Of a stretch of DNA of 64,000 bases, positions 8,501 to 16,810 are shown in pieces. Source of the DNA: Dongia_A sp039808885. Its GTDB lineage: Bacteria; Pseudomonadota; Alphaproteobacteria; Dongiales; Dongiaceae. The DNA lies in assembly GCA_039808885.1 (NCBI GenBank), contig JBDHTX010000020.1, positions 14,992-78,991 of the forward strand, written 5' to 3'. The translations under genes were made by a program, and so were the position numbers. How positions within the stretch are numbered: position 1 is the stretch's first letter; the number at the start of each line of letters is the position of its first letter. The notes under the pieces are model-generated. The model saw only the letters and a program-made list of their open reading frames with translations. It was not told the DNA's origin and did not search any database.

Positions 8501-11500
8501 CTACGCGGCCCCCTCTTCGTTCAGGCTGAGCAGGCTGGCATTGCCGCCGGCGGCCGTGGTGTCGATGGTGAGCGTGCGCTCGGTGGCGAAGCGGTGCAGG
8601 TAGCGCGGGCCGCCGGCCTTCGGCCCGGTGCCGGACAATCCCTCGCCGCCGAAGGGCTGCACGCCCACCACGGCGCCGATCATGTTGCGGTTCACGTAGG
8701 CATTGCCGACCCTGAGGCGCTCGGTGATGTAGGCGACCTTGCCGTCGATGCGGCTGTGCACGCCCAAGGTGAGGCCGTAGCCCGTCGCGTTCACCGCGTC
8801 CAGAACGTCGTCCAGGCGGTCCGCCGCGTAATGCACGACATGCAGGATCGGGCCGAACACCTCGTGGTCCAGGCGCGACAAGGCGTCGATGCGATAGGCG
8901 GCGGGGGCGAAGAAGTGGCCGTGGGCGCAATCCGGGCCGAGCGGCACTTCGTGGATCAGCTTCGCCTCGCGCTTCATGCGCTGGGTGTGCTGGGCGAGAT
9001 TGGCCTTCGCTTCGGCATCGATCACCGGGCCGACATCGGTCGCCAGCAGGCCCGGATCGCCGACCTTCAGCTCGGCCATGGCGCCGGCCAGCATTTCGGT
9101 CAGCTTCTTCGAGATGTCCTCCTGCACGAACAGGACGCGGAGCGCGCTGCAGCGCTGGCCGGCGCTCTGGAAGGAGGAGATGAGCACGTCGCGCACCACC
9201 TGCTCCGGCAAGGCGGAGGAATCGACGATCATCGCGTTCTGCCCGCCGGTCTCGGCGATCAGCGGCACGATGGGTCCGTTCTTGCCGGCCAGCGCGCGGT
9301 TGATCAGCCGCGCCGTATCGGTGGAGCCGGTGAAGGCGACGCCGGCGATGCGCGGGTCGTTGACCAAGGGCGCGCCGACCGACGGGCCGTCACCCGGCAG
9401 CAGATGCAGCGCCTCCGCCGGAATGCCGGCCTTGTGCAGCAGGCGCACGGCCAAGGCCGCGATCATCGGCGTCTGCTCGGCCGGCTTGGCGATCACGCAA
9501 TTGCCGGCGGCGAGCGCGGCGCTGACCTGGCCCAGGAAGATCGCCAGCGGGAAGTTCCAGGGCGAGATGCAGGCGAAGACGCCGCGGCCGTGCAGATAGA
9601 GCTGGTTGCGCTCGCCCGTGGGTCCAGGCATCGCCATCGGCTGGGAAAAATCCGCGCGGGCCCGGGCGGCGTAGTAGCGCAGGAAGTCGATCGCCTCGCG
9701 CAATTCGGCAACCGCGTCGGGAATGGTCTTGCCGGCCTCGCGCACGCAGAGCGCCAGGACATCGGCGCGGGCGGCTTCCAGCAGATCGGCGGCGCGGTCC
9801 AGGCAGGCGGCACGCTCTTTCGCGGGCGTCGCCGACCAGTCGGGGAAAGCGCGCGCCGCGCGGGCCACGGCGTCGCTCACCTGCTCCGGCGTCGCCACGG
9901 CCACCTGGCCGACCTGCCGGCGGGTGTCGGCGGGATCGAGCACCGGCAGCGCCTTGCCGGCCTGCTCGCGGCCGCCGACGATCGGCGCCGCATTCCAGCC
10001 GCGCGCGGCGGCGGCGTCGAGCTCGGCCGCCAGCGGCGTCAGCACGTCGGGATCGGAGAGGTCGAGGCCGGCGGAATTCCTCCGCTCGGCGCCGTAGAGG
10101 TTGTGCGGCAGCGGGATGCGTGGATGCGGCTTCTCGGCCAGCTTGCGCACGCGCGCCACCGGATCGGCGACGATCTCGTCCAGCGGCGCCTTCTCGTCGA
10201 CGATGCGGTTGACGAAGGAGGTGTTGGCGCCGTTTTCGAGCAACCGCCGAACCAGATAGGCGAGCAGATCCTCGTGGCTGCCGACCGGGGCGTAGACGCG
10301 GCAGGGAATGCCCATGGCCTCGGGCGGCGTCACCTGGTCGTAGAGCGCCTCGCCCATGCCGTGCAGGCGCTGGAATTCCAGCTTGTCGCGCGCCGCGGAT
10401 TCGCCGCCCGCCATCTCGATGATGGCGGAGAGCGAATGCGCGTTGTGGGTGGCGAATTGCGGGTAGAAGGCGCTCGCGTCGGCCAGCAGCCGCCGCGCGC
10501 AGGCGAGGTAGGAGACGTCCGTCGTCGCCTTGCGGGTGAAAACCGGATAGCCCGGCAGCCCACGCTCCTGGCTCATCTTGATCTCGCTGTCCCAGTAGGC
10601 GCCCTTCACCAGGCGCACCATCAGGCGGCGGCGGTGCTTGCGCGCCAGATCGGCGAGCCAGTCGATCAGCGGCAGGCAGCGCTTCTGGTAGCCCTGGATG
10701 GCGAGGCCGAGGCCGTTCCACCCGCCGAGCGCGGGACTGGCGGAGACCGCCTCGATGATGTCGAGGGAGATGTCGAGGCGCTCGGCCTCCTCCGCATCGA
10801 TGGTGAAGCCGATGTCGTGCGCCTTCGCCGCCTTGCCCAGCTCGACCAGGCGCGGCACCAGTTCGTTCATCACCCGGTGGCGCTGCGCCATCTCGTAGCG
10901 CGGATGCAGCGCCGAGAGCTTCACCGAGATGCCGGGGCTCTGGATCGGCCCGCGCCCGGCCGCCGCCTTGCCGATCGCGGCAATGGCGCGCTGGTAGCTG
11001 TCGAAATAGCGCTCCGCGTCATGCGCGGTGCGCGCCGCCTCGCCCAGCATGTCGTAGGAGTAGCGGTAGCCCTTGCGCTCCATGGCCTGCGCGCGGTCCA
11101 GCGCCTCGGCGATGTCGCGGCCCATGACGAACTGACGGCCGAGGATCTTCATCGCCTGGGTCACCGCCTGGCGGATCACCGGCTCGCCCGAACGGGTGAT
11201 GAGGCGCTTCAGGATGCCTTTGAGGTCGCTGCTCGAGGCATCCATCTGCATGATGCGCCCGGTCAGCATCAGCGCCCAGGTCGAGGCGTTGACGAACATC
11301 GAATCGCTCTCGCCCAGGTGGCGCTCGAAATCCGCGTCGCGCAGCTTGTCCTTGATCAGCATGTTGGCGGTTTCGGAATCCGGGATGCGCAGCAGCGCCT
11401 CGGCCAGGCACATCAGGACCACGCCCTCCTTGGAGGAGAGCTCATAGGCGTGCATGAAGGCGTCGATGCCGCCCTGCCCGACCCGGTTCTCGCGCACCTT

Positions 11501-11665
11501 CTCGACCAGCGCCCGGGCGCGGGCGGCGATGCGGTCCTGGGTGGCGGGCGGCAGCTCGGCCTGGGCCAGGAGCGATTCCACCACCCCGGCCTCCTCGGCG
11601 CGGTAATGGGCCCGCAGGCGGGCGCGCAACGGATCGGGTTGCGGGAGCGGCTCGGAAAAGATCAT
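8501..11665 (-). CDS. putA: Bifunctional proline dehydrogenase / delta-1-pyrroline-5-carboxylate dehydrogenase PutA
   Basis: PutA oxidises proline to P5C with FAD and then glutamate semialdehyde to glutamate with NAD. The protein has about 1,054 residues. The N-terminal half holds the proline dehydrogenase barrel (YSYDMLGEAART, VRLVKGAYWD, RRNSAGLDL after the linker). The C-terminal half is an aldehyde dehydrogenase with the general base region ETGGQNAMIVD and the catalytic cysteine in SAGQRCSALR. No N-terminal ribbon-helix-helix domain is present, so it should not repress its own gene. The ATG at 11665 is preferred over the ATG at 11746, because AGGA lies seven bases upstream and the conserved domain starts soon after. 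The Lrp-type regulator at 21828-22325 is a conceivable regulator, but it is 10 kb away. Confidence 0.96.
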   Translation of the reverse strand: MIFSEPLPQPDPLRARLRAHYRAEEAGVVESLLAQAELPPATQDRIAARARALVEKVRENRVGQGGIDAFMHAYELSSKEGVVLMCLAEALLRIPDSETANMLIKDKLRDADFERHLGESDSMFVNASTWALMLTGRIMQMDASSSDLKGILKRLITRSGEPVIRQAVTQAMKILGRQFVMGRDIAEALDRAQAMERKGYRYSYDMLGEAARTAHDAERYFDSYQRAIAAIGKAAAGRGPIQSPGISVKLSALHPRYEMAQRHRVMNELVPRLVELGKAAKAHDIGFTIDAEEAERLDISLDIIEAVSASPALGGWNGLGLAIQGYQKRCLPLIDWLADLARKHRRRLMVRLVKGAYWDSEIKMSQERGLPGYPVFTRKATTDVSYLACARRLLADASAFYPQFATHNAHSLSAIIEMAGGESAARDKLEFQRLHGMGEALYDQVTPPEAMGIPCRVYAPVGSHEDLLAYLVRRLLENGANTSFVNRIVDEKAPLDEIVADPVARVRKLAEKPHPRIPLPHNLYGAERRNSAGLDLSDPDVLTPLAAELDAAAARGWNAAPIVGGREQAGKALPVLDPADTRRQVGQVAVATPEQVSDAVARAARAFPDWSATPAKERAACLDRAADLLEAARADVLALCVREAGKTIPDAVAELREAIDFLRYYAARARADFSQPMAMPGPTGERNQLYLHGRGVFACISPWNFPLAIFLGQVSAALAAGNCVIAKPAEQTPMIAALAVRLLHKAGIPAEALHLLPGDGPSVGAPLVNDPRIAGVAFTGSTDTARLINRALAGKNGPIVPLIAETGGQNAMIVDSSALPEQVVRDVLISSFQSAGQRCSALRVLFVQEDISKKLTEMLAGAMAELKVGDPGLLATDVGPVIDAEAKANLAQHTQRMKREAKLIHEVPLGPDCAHGHFFAPAAYRIDALSRLDHEVFGPILHVVHYAADRLDDVLDAVNATGYGLTLGVHSRIDGKVAYITERLRVGNAYVNRNMIGAVVGVQPFGGEGLSGTGPKAGGPRYLHRFATERTLTIDTTAAGGNASLLSLNEEGAA

Positions 11666-11784
11666 GACAGGTCCTGACCGTGGAAAACGGATTCTTGATA
11701 AAGTCGACCCTGGCGCAAATGGCCCTGGATTTTCGATCCGGAGCATAGTCGGATTCCAGGGCCTTGGCAGCAGGAACAGCAGCG

Positions 11785-12669
11785 ATGCGCTTTTTTCCCG
11801 GTTTCGAGCAGCGGCGGGTTCCGGTGGGTTCCGTCAGCTTCAACCTCCGGATCGGCGGCAGCGGCGCGCCGCTCCTGCTGCTGCATGGATATCCGCAGAC
11901 CCATCTGGCCTGGCATGCGGTGGCGCCGGAGCTGGCGCGGCATTTCACCGTCATCTGCCCCGACCTCAAGGGCTATGGCGATAGCGACGCCCCGGCGCCG
12001 GACCCGGACTCCGTCGCCTATTCCAAGCGGGTGATGGGCGGGGAGATGGTGGAGCTCATGGCGGCGCTCGGCCACCGGCGCTTCGCGGTGGCGGGGCACG
12101 ACCGCGGCGCCCGCATCGCCTATCGCCTGGCGCTGGATCACCCCGAGGCGATCGCCAAGCTCTGCGTCGTCGACATCCTGCCGACGGCGGAATACTGGGA
12201 CCTCGCCGACCGAAAATTCGCCGTCAACACCTTCCACTGGGGATTCCTGGCGCGCGACGGCGGCCTGCCGGAGCGGCTGATCGGGAAGGACCCCGATTTC
12301 TTCCAGGACTACCTGATGCGGCTGTGGAGCGGCGACTACGCCGCACTCGACCCGGCGGCCCTAGCGGAATACCGCCGCTGCTTCCGCAAGCCGGAGAATA
12401 TCGCCGCCAGCTGCGCCGATTACCGCGCCGGCTACACCCTCGACGACGCCCAGGACCGGGAAGACCGCAAGGCCGGGCGCAAGATCGGCTGCCCTGTCCT
12501 GGTGATTTCCGGCGACCAGTATCTCTCGACCGGCGAGAACCAGGCCGTCGACATCTGGAAGCGCTGGGCGGACGACGTGCGCGGCACCGTGATCCGCAGC
12601 GGGCATTTCGTCATGGAGGAGAAGCCGCAAGAGGTGCTGGCGGCGCTGCTGCCGTTCCTGGCCGCCTGA
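11785..12669 (+). CDS. Alpha/beta hydrolase, haloacetate (fluoroacetate) dehalogenase type
   Basis: This 294-residue alpha/beta hydrolase has the oxyanion segment LLHGYPQTHLAWH and the nucleophile elbow AVAGHDRGARIAYRLALDHP. The nucleophile is Asp (GHDRG) rather than Ser, as in fluoroacetate dehalogenases and epoxide hydrolases. VICPDLKGYGDS and TFHWGFLA also match the fluoroacetate dehalogenase pattern, and the C-terminal RSGHFVMEEKP supplies the catalytic histidine. It likely removes halide from short haloacids, but epoxide hydrolysis is possible. The ATG at 11785 is preceded by AGGAA at 11772-11776. It is divergent from putA across about 120 bases. Confidence 0.85.
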   Translation: MRFFPGFEQRRVPVGSVSFNLRIGGSGAPLLLLHGYPQTHLAWHAVAPELARHFTVICPDLKGYGDSDAPAPDPDSVAYSKRVMGGEMVELMAALGHRRFAVAGHDRGARIAYRLALDHPEAIAKLCVVDILPTAEYWDLADRKFAVNTFHWGFLARDGGLPERLIGKDPDFFQDYLMRLWSGDYAALDPAALAEYRRCFRKPENIAASCADYRAGYTLDDAQDREDRKAGRKIGCPVLVISGDQYLSTGENQAVDIWKRWADDVRGTVIRSGHFVMEEKPQEVLAALLPFLAA

Positions 12670-12682
12670 CATCCGCCAGACA

Positions 12683-13111
12683 TCATCCCTGGCCGGCCGG
12701 GTTCCAGCAATAATGCGGCGCCCGCTCGCCGCGCAGGAAACGCGTGGCGTCGATGGTGTCCACGATGGCGGAAACCAGGTTGGTGGCGAACAGCAGGGCG
12801 AGCCAGTTGGCCAGGCCCGGATCGGCGGCGATCGCGTCGAGGCGCATGGCCATCCATGCGAACATCGGCAGCCACATGAGGTGCGCCGTGCCGAGGATGC
12901 GGGTGAAGCCGATGTGCTGGTAGACCACGGTCTGGGTGACGACGGCCGCCGCGGTCACGGCCAGAACGACCTGCGCCTCGATATGCCCGATGAACCAGAG
13001 ACACGTGAGATTGACGCCGACCAGCCAGACGCACCATAGCCGGGGAACCAGGTGGAACCGCAGGAACACCACGCCGAAAATCTCCAGCATGCTCACCAGA
13101 AAGCGAATCAT
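12683..13111 (-). CDS. Small integral membrane protein of unknown function
   Basis: This 142-residue protein has about four hydrophobic segments: FLVSMLEIFGVVFLRF, LWCVWLVGVNLTCLWFIG, VVLAVTAAAVVTQTVVY, and LANWLALLFATNLVSAIVDT. I do not recognise a family. The frame is open further upstream, but three ATGs cluster at 13123, 13117 and 13111. The last is chosen because GGAG and GATGAGG precede it. It diverges from the HxlR-type regulator gene, and the palindrome at 13201-13223 lies between them. It is therefore probably the target of that regulator and may handle the same signal, often an electrophile or aromatic compound for this family. Confidence 0.75.
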   Translation of the reverse strand: MIRFLVSMLEIFGVVFLRFHLVPRLWCVWLVGVNLTCLWFIGHIEAQVVLAVTAAAVVTQTVVYQHIGFTRILGTAHLMWLPMFAWMAMRLDAIAADPGLANWLALLFATNLVSAIVDTIDATRFLRGERAPHYCWNPAGQG

Positions 13112-13200
13112 CCTCATCTCCATTGCCGCAGGCCAATCCGGCCAGGCGGCATGGACTAGGCCAGGACCAGCCCGGTCGGATACTGCGCAACCCGGAGCAA

Positions 13201-13223
13201 TCAACTACACTTTGCGTAGTTGA
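13201..13223. promoter_or_regulatory. Palindromic operator between the membrane-protein and HxlR-type genes
   Basis: A perfect inverted repeat has arms TCAACTAC (13201-13208) and GTAGTTGA (13216-13223) around a seven-base spacer. It lies 31 bases before the regulator ATG and about 90 bases before the divergent membrane gene. The position and symmetry fit binding by the dimeric HxlR-type winged-helix protein encoded next to it, repressing both genes. Confidence 0.7.
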
Positions 13224-13254
13224 CGGAGCAGGTTCGGCAAGCGAGACACACGCG

Positions 13255-13968
13255 ATGCGCCAATACGGTCAATTCTGCCCGATCGCCAAGTCAGCCGAGA
13301 TCATCGGCGACCCCTGGGCGATCCTCATCATCCGCGAGCTGCTGCTGGGCAGCAGCCGGTTCAACGTCCTGCAACGCGGACTACCCCGCATCTCGCCGAC
13401 CATTCTCAGCAAGCGGCTGAAGGAGCTGGAGGAGCGGCGCGTGATCATCCGGCGCCGCCTGAATGGCCATCGGGGATTTGCCTATCACCTGACCGCGGCG
13501 GGGCGGGAACTGTCCGGCGTGATGGAGGCCCTGGCGGTCTGGGGCATGCGCTGGGCGCGCGACAAGATGGCGCCCAGCGATCTCGACGTCTCCTTCCTGA
13601 TGTTCGACATCCAGCGGCGGATCGACGGCGCGGCCCTGCCGGAGGGCGAAACGGTCCTGTGCTTCCAGTTCACCGACATCACGACCTTCTGCCACTGGTG
13701 GCTGGTCTGCCGGGATGGCGAAATCGACCTGTGCTACGAGGACCCCGGCAAGGACGTGGATTGCTACGTGACCGGGACGTCGCGGGACATGATCGGACTC
13801 TGGATGGGGGACATCCCGCTCGCCAAGGCGCTGCAAGCGGGAAAAATCCAGCTGACCGGCGCGCGCCATTTGTGCCGCGCCTTCCCGAAATGGTTCGCGC
13901 TCTCGTTGACCGCGCAAACCCCGCGCCCGACCGCGGCCGAACGACGATCCGTCACGCGGGCCGGGTAG
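13255..13968 (+). CDS. HxlR-family transcriptional regulator with extra C-terminal domain
   Basis: This 237-residue protein begins with an HxlR winged helix: FCPIAKSAEIIGDPWAILII, then RELLLGSSRFNVLQR, ISPTILSKRLKELEE and the wing RRLNGHRGFAYHLTAAGREL. Cys at residue 8 is the conserved N-terminal cysteine that some family members use to sense oxidants or electrophiles. Residues of about 105-225 form an added domain (CFQFTDITTFCHWWLVC) with the look of an SCP2-like ligand-binding fold; this is seen in some HxlR relatives and makes the protein twice the usual length. A divergent membrane gene and the palindrome at 13201-13223 suggest local autoregulation. Confidence 0.88.
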   Translation: MRQYGQFCPIAKSAEIIGDPWAILIIRELLLGSSRFNVLQRGLPRISPTILSKRLKELEERRVIIRRRLNGHRGFAYHLTAAGRELSGVMEALAVWGMRWARDKMAPSDLDVSFLMFDIQRRIDGAALPEGETVLCFQFTDITTFCHWWLVCRDGEIDLCYEDPGKDVDCYVTGTSRDMIGLWMGDIPLAKALQAGKIQLTGARHLCRAFPKWFALSLTAQTPRPTAAERRSVTRAG

Positions 13969-14082
13969 CCGGCCAGCTTTGCCTCTTGGCTGAGACACGA
14001 TCGCGGTCTCGCAGGGGCCGAAGCAAAGATGTCACCGGCGCCCGCCGACGGGAAAGTTCCGGCAGGACAAGCCGCGCCTCCG

Positions 14083-14601
14083 CTAGTCTTTGGTGTCGCC
14101 CGAGAGTTTCGGCGGCGACCTCTCAAAGGGGATGCTGTCGTCGGCCATCACTCGTGAGAAGCCCGAATAGTCCTCGATGGCGAGGCATTGTTGAATGTGT
14201 TCGCCGACACGCAAGGGGAACATGCCGAAACGGACATTCAGCGTATAGCCGGCGCGGGTCGGCCAGGTGTAGGTGCCGAAAACCGGAGCCGCGGTTTCGA
14301 AGGCCTTGGTATAGGCATCGAGCAAGATGCGGTTGGCGCCATGTATGTCGGTGGCCAGGAACTCGTCGACGTATCGCCCGGTGAGGCTGAAACCGTTCCA
14401 GCGGTCGGCCTCCGTCCCGGTCAGGACGTAGCATACCCGGAAGGGATCGCGCTCGAACCGCACGATGTAGAGAAAGGGCAGCAGCGGCTTGATATCCGCC
14501 GGCTCGATGTCACTGCGCTGCGGTGCAAGTCCGCCAGCGCGGCTGTTCCAATATCGATGGAGCGCCTCTATGCTGCCCTTGGAATCGTCCCAGCCCGGCA
14601 T
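14083..14601 (-). CDS. PAS_5-type PAS domain protein (paralogue)
   Basis: This 172-residue protein follows the same order of motifs as the protein at 2128-2598. EALHRYWNSRAGG is followed by LLPFLYIVRFERDPFRVCYVL and, near the end, MFPLRVGEHIQQCLAIEDYS. The family is thought to sense small molecules, but no ligand is known. The ATG at 14601 is the first in frame. It is convergent with the HxlR-type gene, with 114 bases between them. No signal peptide or membrane segment was seen. Confidence 0.8.
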   Translation of the reverse strand: MPGWDDSKGSIEALHRYWNSRAGGLAPQRSDIEPADIKPLLPFLYIVRFERDPFRVCYVLTGTEADRWNGFSLTGRYVDEFLATDIHGANRILLDAYTKAFETAAPVFGTYTWPTRAGYTLNVRFGMFPLRVGEHIQQCLAIEDYSGFSRVMADDSIPFERSPPKLSGDTKD

Positions 14602-14915
14602 CTTCCAAGCATGGGCCTACTTTCCGAGCCTGTCGAGCCGCATTCGCACTAGGCCCGAATCATGTTTTCTCAGCTTGCACGCCCCGCGCCGCTACCCCGC
14701 TGCGTGCCGCTCTTTGCGGTGATAGCCGTCCACCGGACCTGGGGCTGGACTTCCGTGCCCGCAGGATAGGAAGAGACGCCGCCGCTCTTTCTTCTGAGGT
14801 TCCTGCGGTGCGGCTACGCCTAACGGCGACCCTTCTTCTGCAATGCACTGTGCCTCCGAACTGGTCGTCGAGCACGGCGCATTTGGCCCCGGGTTGCATG
14901 AGTTGGGATTCTGGA
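14602..14915. other. Intergenic region without a recognised feature
   Basis: These 314 bases separate the PAS_5 gene from the end of the aldo/keto reductase gene. Open frames here are short and shared with shadows of neighbours. No tRNA-like fold, repeat or convincing promoter was seen. It marks the left edge of the lower-GC cassette. Confidence 0.5.
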
Positions 14916-15806
14916 TCAGTTGGCCGACGATACGGAATCGACGTGGCGCTTTTTCCCGAATACGGGGAAGGCGCTGGCCTCGCCATAGTCGCTACCGCCC
15001 TGGATTCCCCTGAGAACATCCATATCAGCCTCCGAAATCACGAAATCCAGCGAGATGTTGCTGCGCAGATGATCAGGGTTCGCCGTCTTGGGCAGCGGCA
15101 GCAGGCCCAGCTGGAGGCAGTAGCGAATGCTCAGCTGCGCGACTCCGACGCCATATTTCTTGGCGAGGCTCGCGAGGTTCGGGTTCTTGAGTACCGCGCC
15201 ATGGCCGACCGGGGAGTAGGCCTCGACCAGGATCCCTTTGCCGCGGCAATAGTCGATCAAATCGAACGGCGTATTGCCGATATGCGCGAGGATCTGGTTC
15301 ACCATCGGCGCGACGCTGGCGTTCGCGATCAGGTTCTCGATATCGGCGCGCTCAAAGTTCGAAACCCCGATCGCACGAATTTTACCGGCCTTGTGCGCTT
15401 CTTCGAGAGCCCGCCAAGCTTCCAGATTGCCCTCGTGAAAGTGCCGCCCCGCACGGAACTCGGCCCACGGCTGCGGGCTATGGATCAGCATCAGGTCGAG
15501 ATGGTCGAGAGCCATCTGCTTGAGAGATTTATCGATGCTTTCGAGCGCGCTCTTGTAGTCCTTGAGCTCGGCGGCGAGCTTGGTCGTGACGAACACTTGG
15601 TCACGGGCAACGCCGCCGGTTCGCACACCCTCGCCCACGCCGCGCTCATTCGCGTAAGCCTGGGCCGTATCGAGATGGCGATAGCCGATTTCCAGCGCGT
15701 CGCGCACGACCTGGGCGACAGCCTTGTCCGGGATCATCCAGGTGCCGAGGCCGACCTGCGGGATCCGCACGCCGTTTGACAGGGCAAATCCTTCATCGTT
15801 GAACAT
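14916..15806 (-). CDS. Aldo/keto reductase (2,5-diketogluconate reductase type)
   Basis: This 296-residue NADPH-dependent carbonyl reductase is of the AKR fold. The catalytic tetrad is visible: Asp and Tyr in YRHLDTAQAYANE, Lys in VTTKLAAEL, and His in LMLIHSPQPW. The cofactor-binding end is PLPKTANPDHLRSNI. It is cytoplasmic and likely reduces aldehydes or ketones, but the substrate is unknown. It is the last gene of a minus-strand set with the tautomerase and cupin genes (119 bases after the tautomerase). The set is opposite a LysR-type gene that probably controls it. The base composition here is lower in GC than that of neighbours. Confidence 0.93.
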   Translation of the reverse strand: MFNDEGFALSNGVRIPQVGLGTWMIPDKAVAQVVRDALEIGYRHLDTAQAYANERGVGEGVRTGGVARDQVFVTTKLAAELKDYKSALESIDKSLKQMALDHLDLMLIHSPQPWAEFRAGRHFHEGNLEAWRALEEAHKAGKIRAIGVSNFERADIENLIANASVAPMVNQILAHIGNTPFDLIDYCRGKGILVEAYSPVGHGAVLKNPNLASLAKKYGVGVAQLSIRYCLQLGLLPLPKTANPDHLRSNISLDFVISEADMDVLRGIQGGSDYGEASAFPVFGKKRHVDSVSSAN

Positions 15807-15925
15807 GTGACTATCCTTTCATGAATTTCAGCTGATACCGGGTCGCAACGAGTCATCCGTTCGCGCTCAGAGACGCTTCCAGGTCATGCATTGAGAAGCG
15901 CCGACCGCCTGCCATTTGGTGTGGA

Positions 15926-16174
15926 CTATCGCTGCTTGCCGCTCTCCCGGGTGACGTAACCCGGCTTCTTGGTGAGCGTGTCCCACTTGTCGAGGATGTC
16001 TGGCTTGACGACCCCGACATTCCAATCCGGGGAAGACACTTCCTCAAATCCGACTGATACGGAATCGTCGCCATAGGCGAGGATGGACGTGACGCTGCGG
16101 ACGATAGCGTCCGACAGTCTGCGTTTCTGATCCTCGGTCTTGCCCGGCCAAAGCTTCACGATAACGTGCGGCAT
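15926..16174 (-). CDS. Tautomerase family protein (4-oxalocrotonate tautomerase type)
   Basis: This 82-residue protein starts MPHVIVKLWPGKTEDQKRR. Removal of Met would expose the Pro-1 catalytic base of the tautomerase superfamily. The helix RRLSDAIVRSVTSIL and the SVSVGFEEVSSPDWNVGV strand fit the 4-OT fold. It is cytoplasmic and probably a homo-oligomer. It starts four bases after the cupin gene stop, so the two are cotranscribed. The set may detoxify or isomerise an enol or keto compound passed to the aldo/keto reductase; that is inference. Confidence 0.88.
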   Translation of the reverse strand: MPHVIVKLWPGKTEDQKRRLSDAIVRSVTSILAYGDDSVSVGFEEVSSPDWNVGVVKPDILDKWDTLTKKPGYVTRESGKQR

Positions 16175-16178
16175 GGGA

Positions 16179-16667
16179 TCAATCCTTCGCCAGCGGGGCG
16201 AGATATTCCTCGTCGGTCACCTTCTCCATCCAAGTCACCGGGCTTCCGTTGACCGATTCCTGAATGGCGATATGGGTCATGGCCTCATGCGCAGTGGCGC
16301 CATGCCAATGCTTCTTGTCTTTCGGGCACCAGAGGATGTCGCCCGCATAGAATTCATGTTTCGGGCCGCCGGCGATCTGGGTCCAACCAACGCCCTCGGT
16401 GACGATCAGCGTCTGGCCAGCCGGATGGGTATGCCAAGCGGTACGGGCGCCAGGTTCAAAATGAACGATCGCGCCGGACACGCGCGACGGATCTTCGCGC
16501 TGGAATTGCCCCGTGATCGTGGCCTTGCCGGTGAAGAACTGTTCCGGTCCTTCGACGGTCTTGAGATCAGCCTTGCGGGTGATGTTCATCGGTTCATTCC
16601 CTTCCAGTGACTGTGCGGCACCAGCCGACGCCAGGAGAGCGGTGAGGAGCATCGCTGTTCGGATCAT
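16179..16667 (-). CDS. Cupin-domain protein, probably exported
   Basis: This 162-residue protein has a signal peptide of about 20 residues (MIRTAMLLTALLASAGAAQS) and then a single small cupin barrel. The metal-binding cupin motif 1 is AWHTHPAGQTLIVTEG, and motif 2 is around GDILWCPKDKKHWHGA. It resembles the carboxymuconolactone-decarboxylase-linked (R)-mandelonitrile lyase-like cupins, but the function is open. The start at 16667 has GGGAGG six bases upstream. A second in-frame ATG at 16589 also has a Shine-Dalgarno-like GAAGGGA and would give a cytoplasmic form. It is the first gene of the cassette read away from the LysR-type gene. Confidence 0.85.
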   Translation of the reverse strand: MIRTAMLLTALLASAGAAQSLEGNEPMNITRKADLKTVEGPEQFFTGKATITGQFQREDPSRVSGAIVHFEPGARTAWHTHPAGQTLIVTEGVGWTQIAGGPKHEFYAGDILWCPKDKKHWHGATAHEAMTHIAIQESVNGSPVTWMEKVTDEEYLAPLAKD

Positions 16668-16776
16668 GACCGCCTCCCAGGTTGCTCAGCGAAATGCTCA
16701 TGGAAGCGGATCGCTCTGCAGGGAACATAGCCCTCGCGGTTCGCGGGAATTAGACCCGGCGCAGGCAATAAACTGA

Positions 16777-16789
16777 TGAGAATTTCTCA
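16777..16789. promoter_or_regulatory. LysR-type T-N11-A palindrome
   Basis: TGAGAATTTCTCA is a perfect dyad and matches the T-N11-A core of LysR-type binding sites. It lies 21 bases before the LysR-type gene start and 110 bases before the divergent cupin start, which is the usual place for a site controlling both. Confidence 0.7.
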
Positions 16790-16810
16790 ATAATATGCTA
16801 TGGCTGGATT

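Noticed and set aside
8279..11677. Plus-strand open frame of over 1,100 codons opposite putA
   Set aside because: It is the reverse-strand shadow of a well-supported gene in GC-rich DNA; its translation is rich in Arg, Gly, His and Gln and shows no domain.
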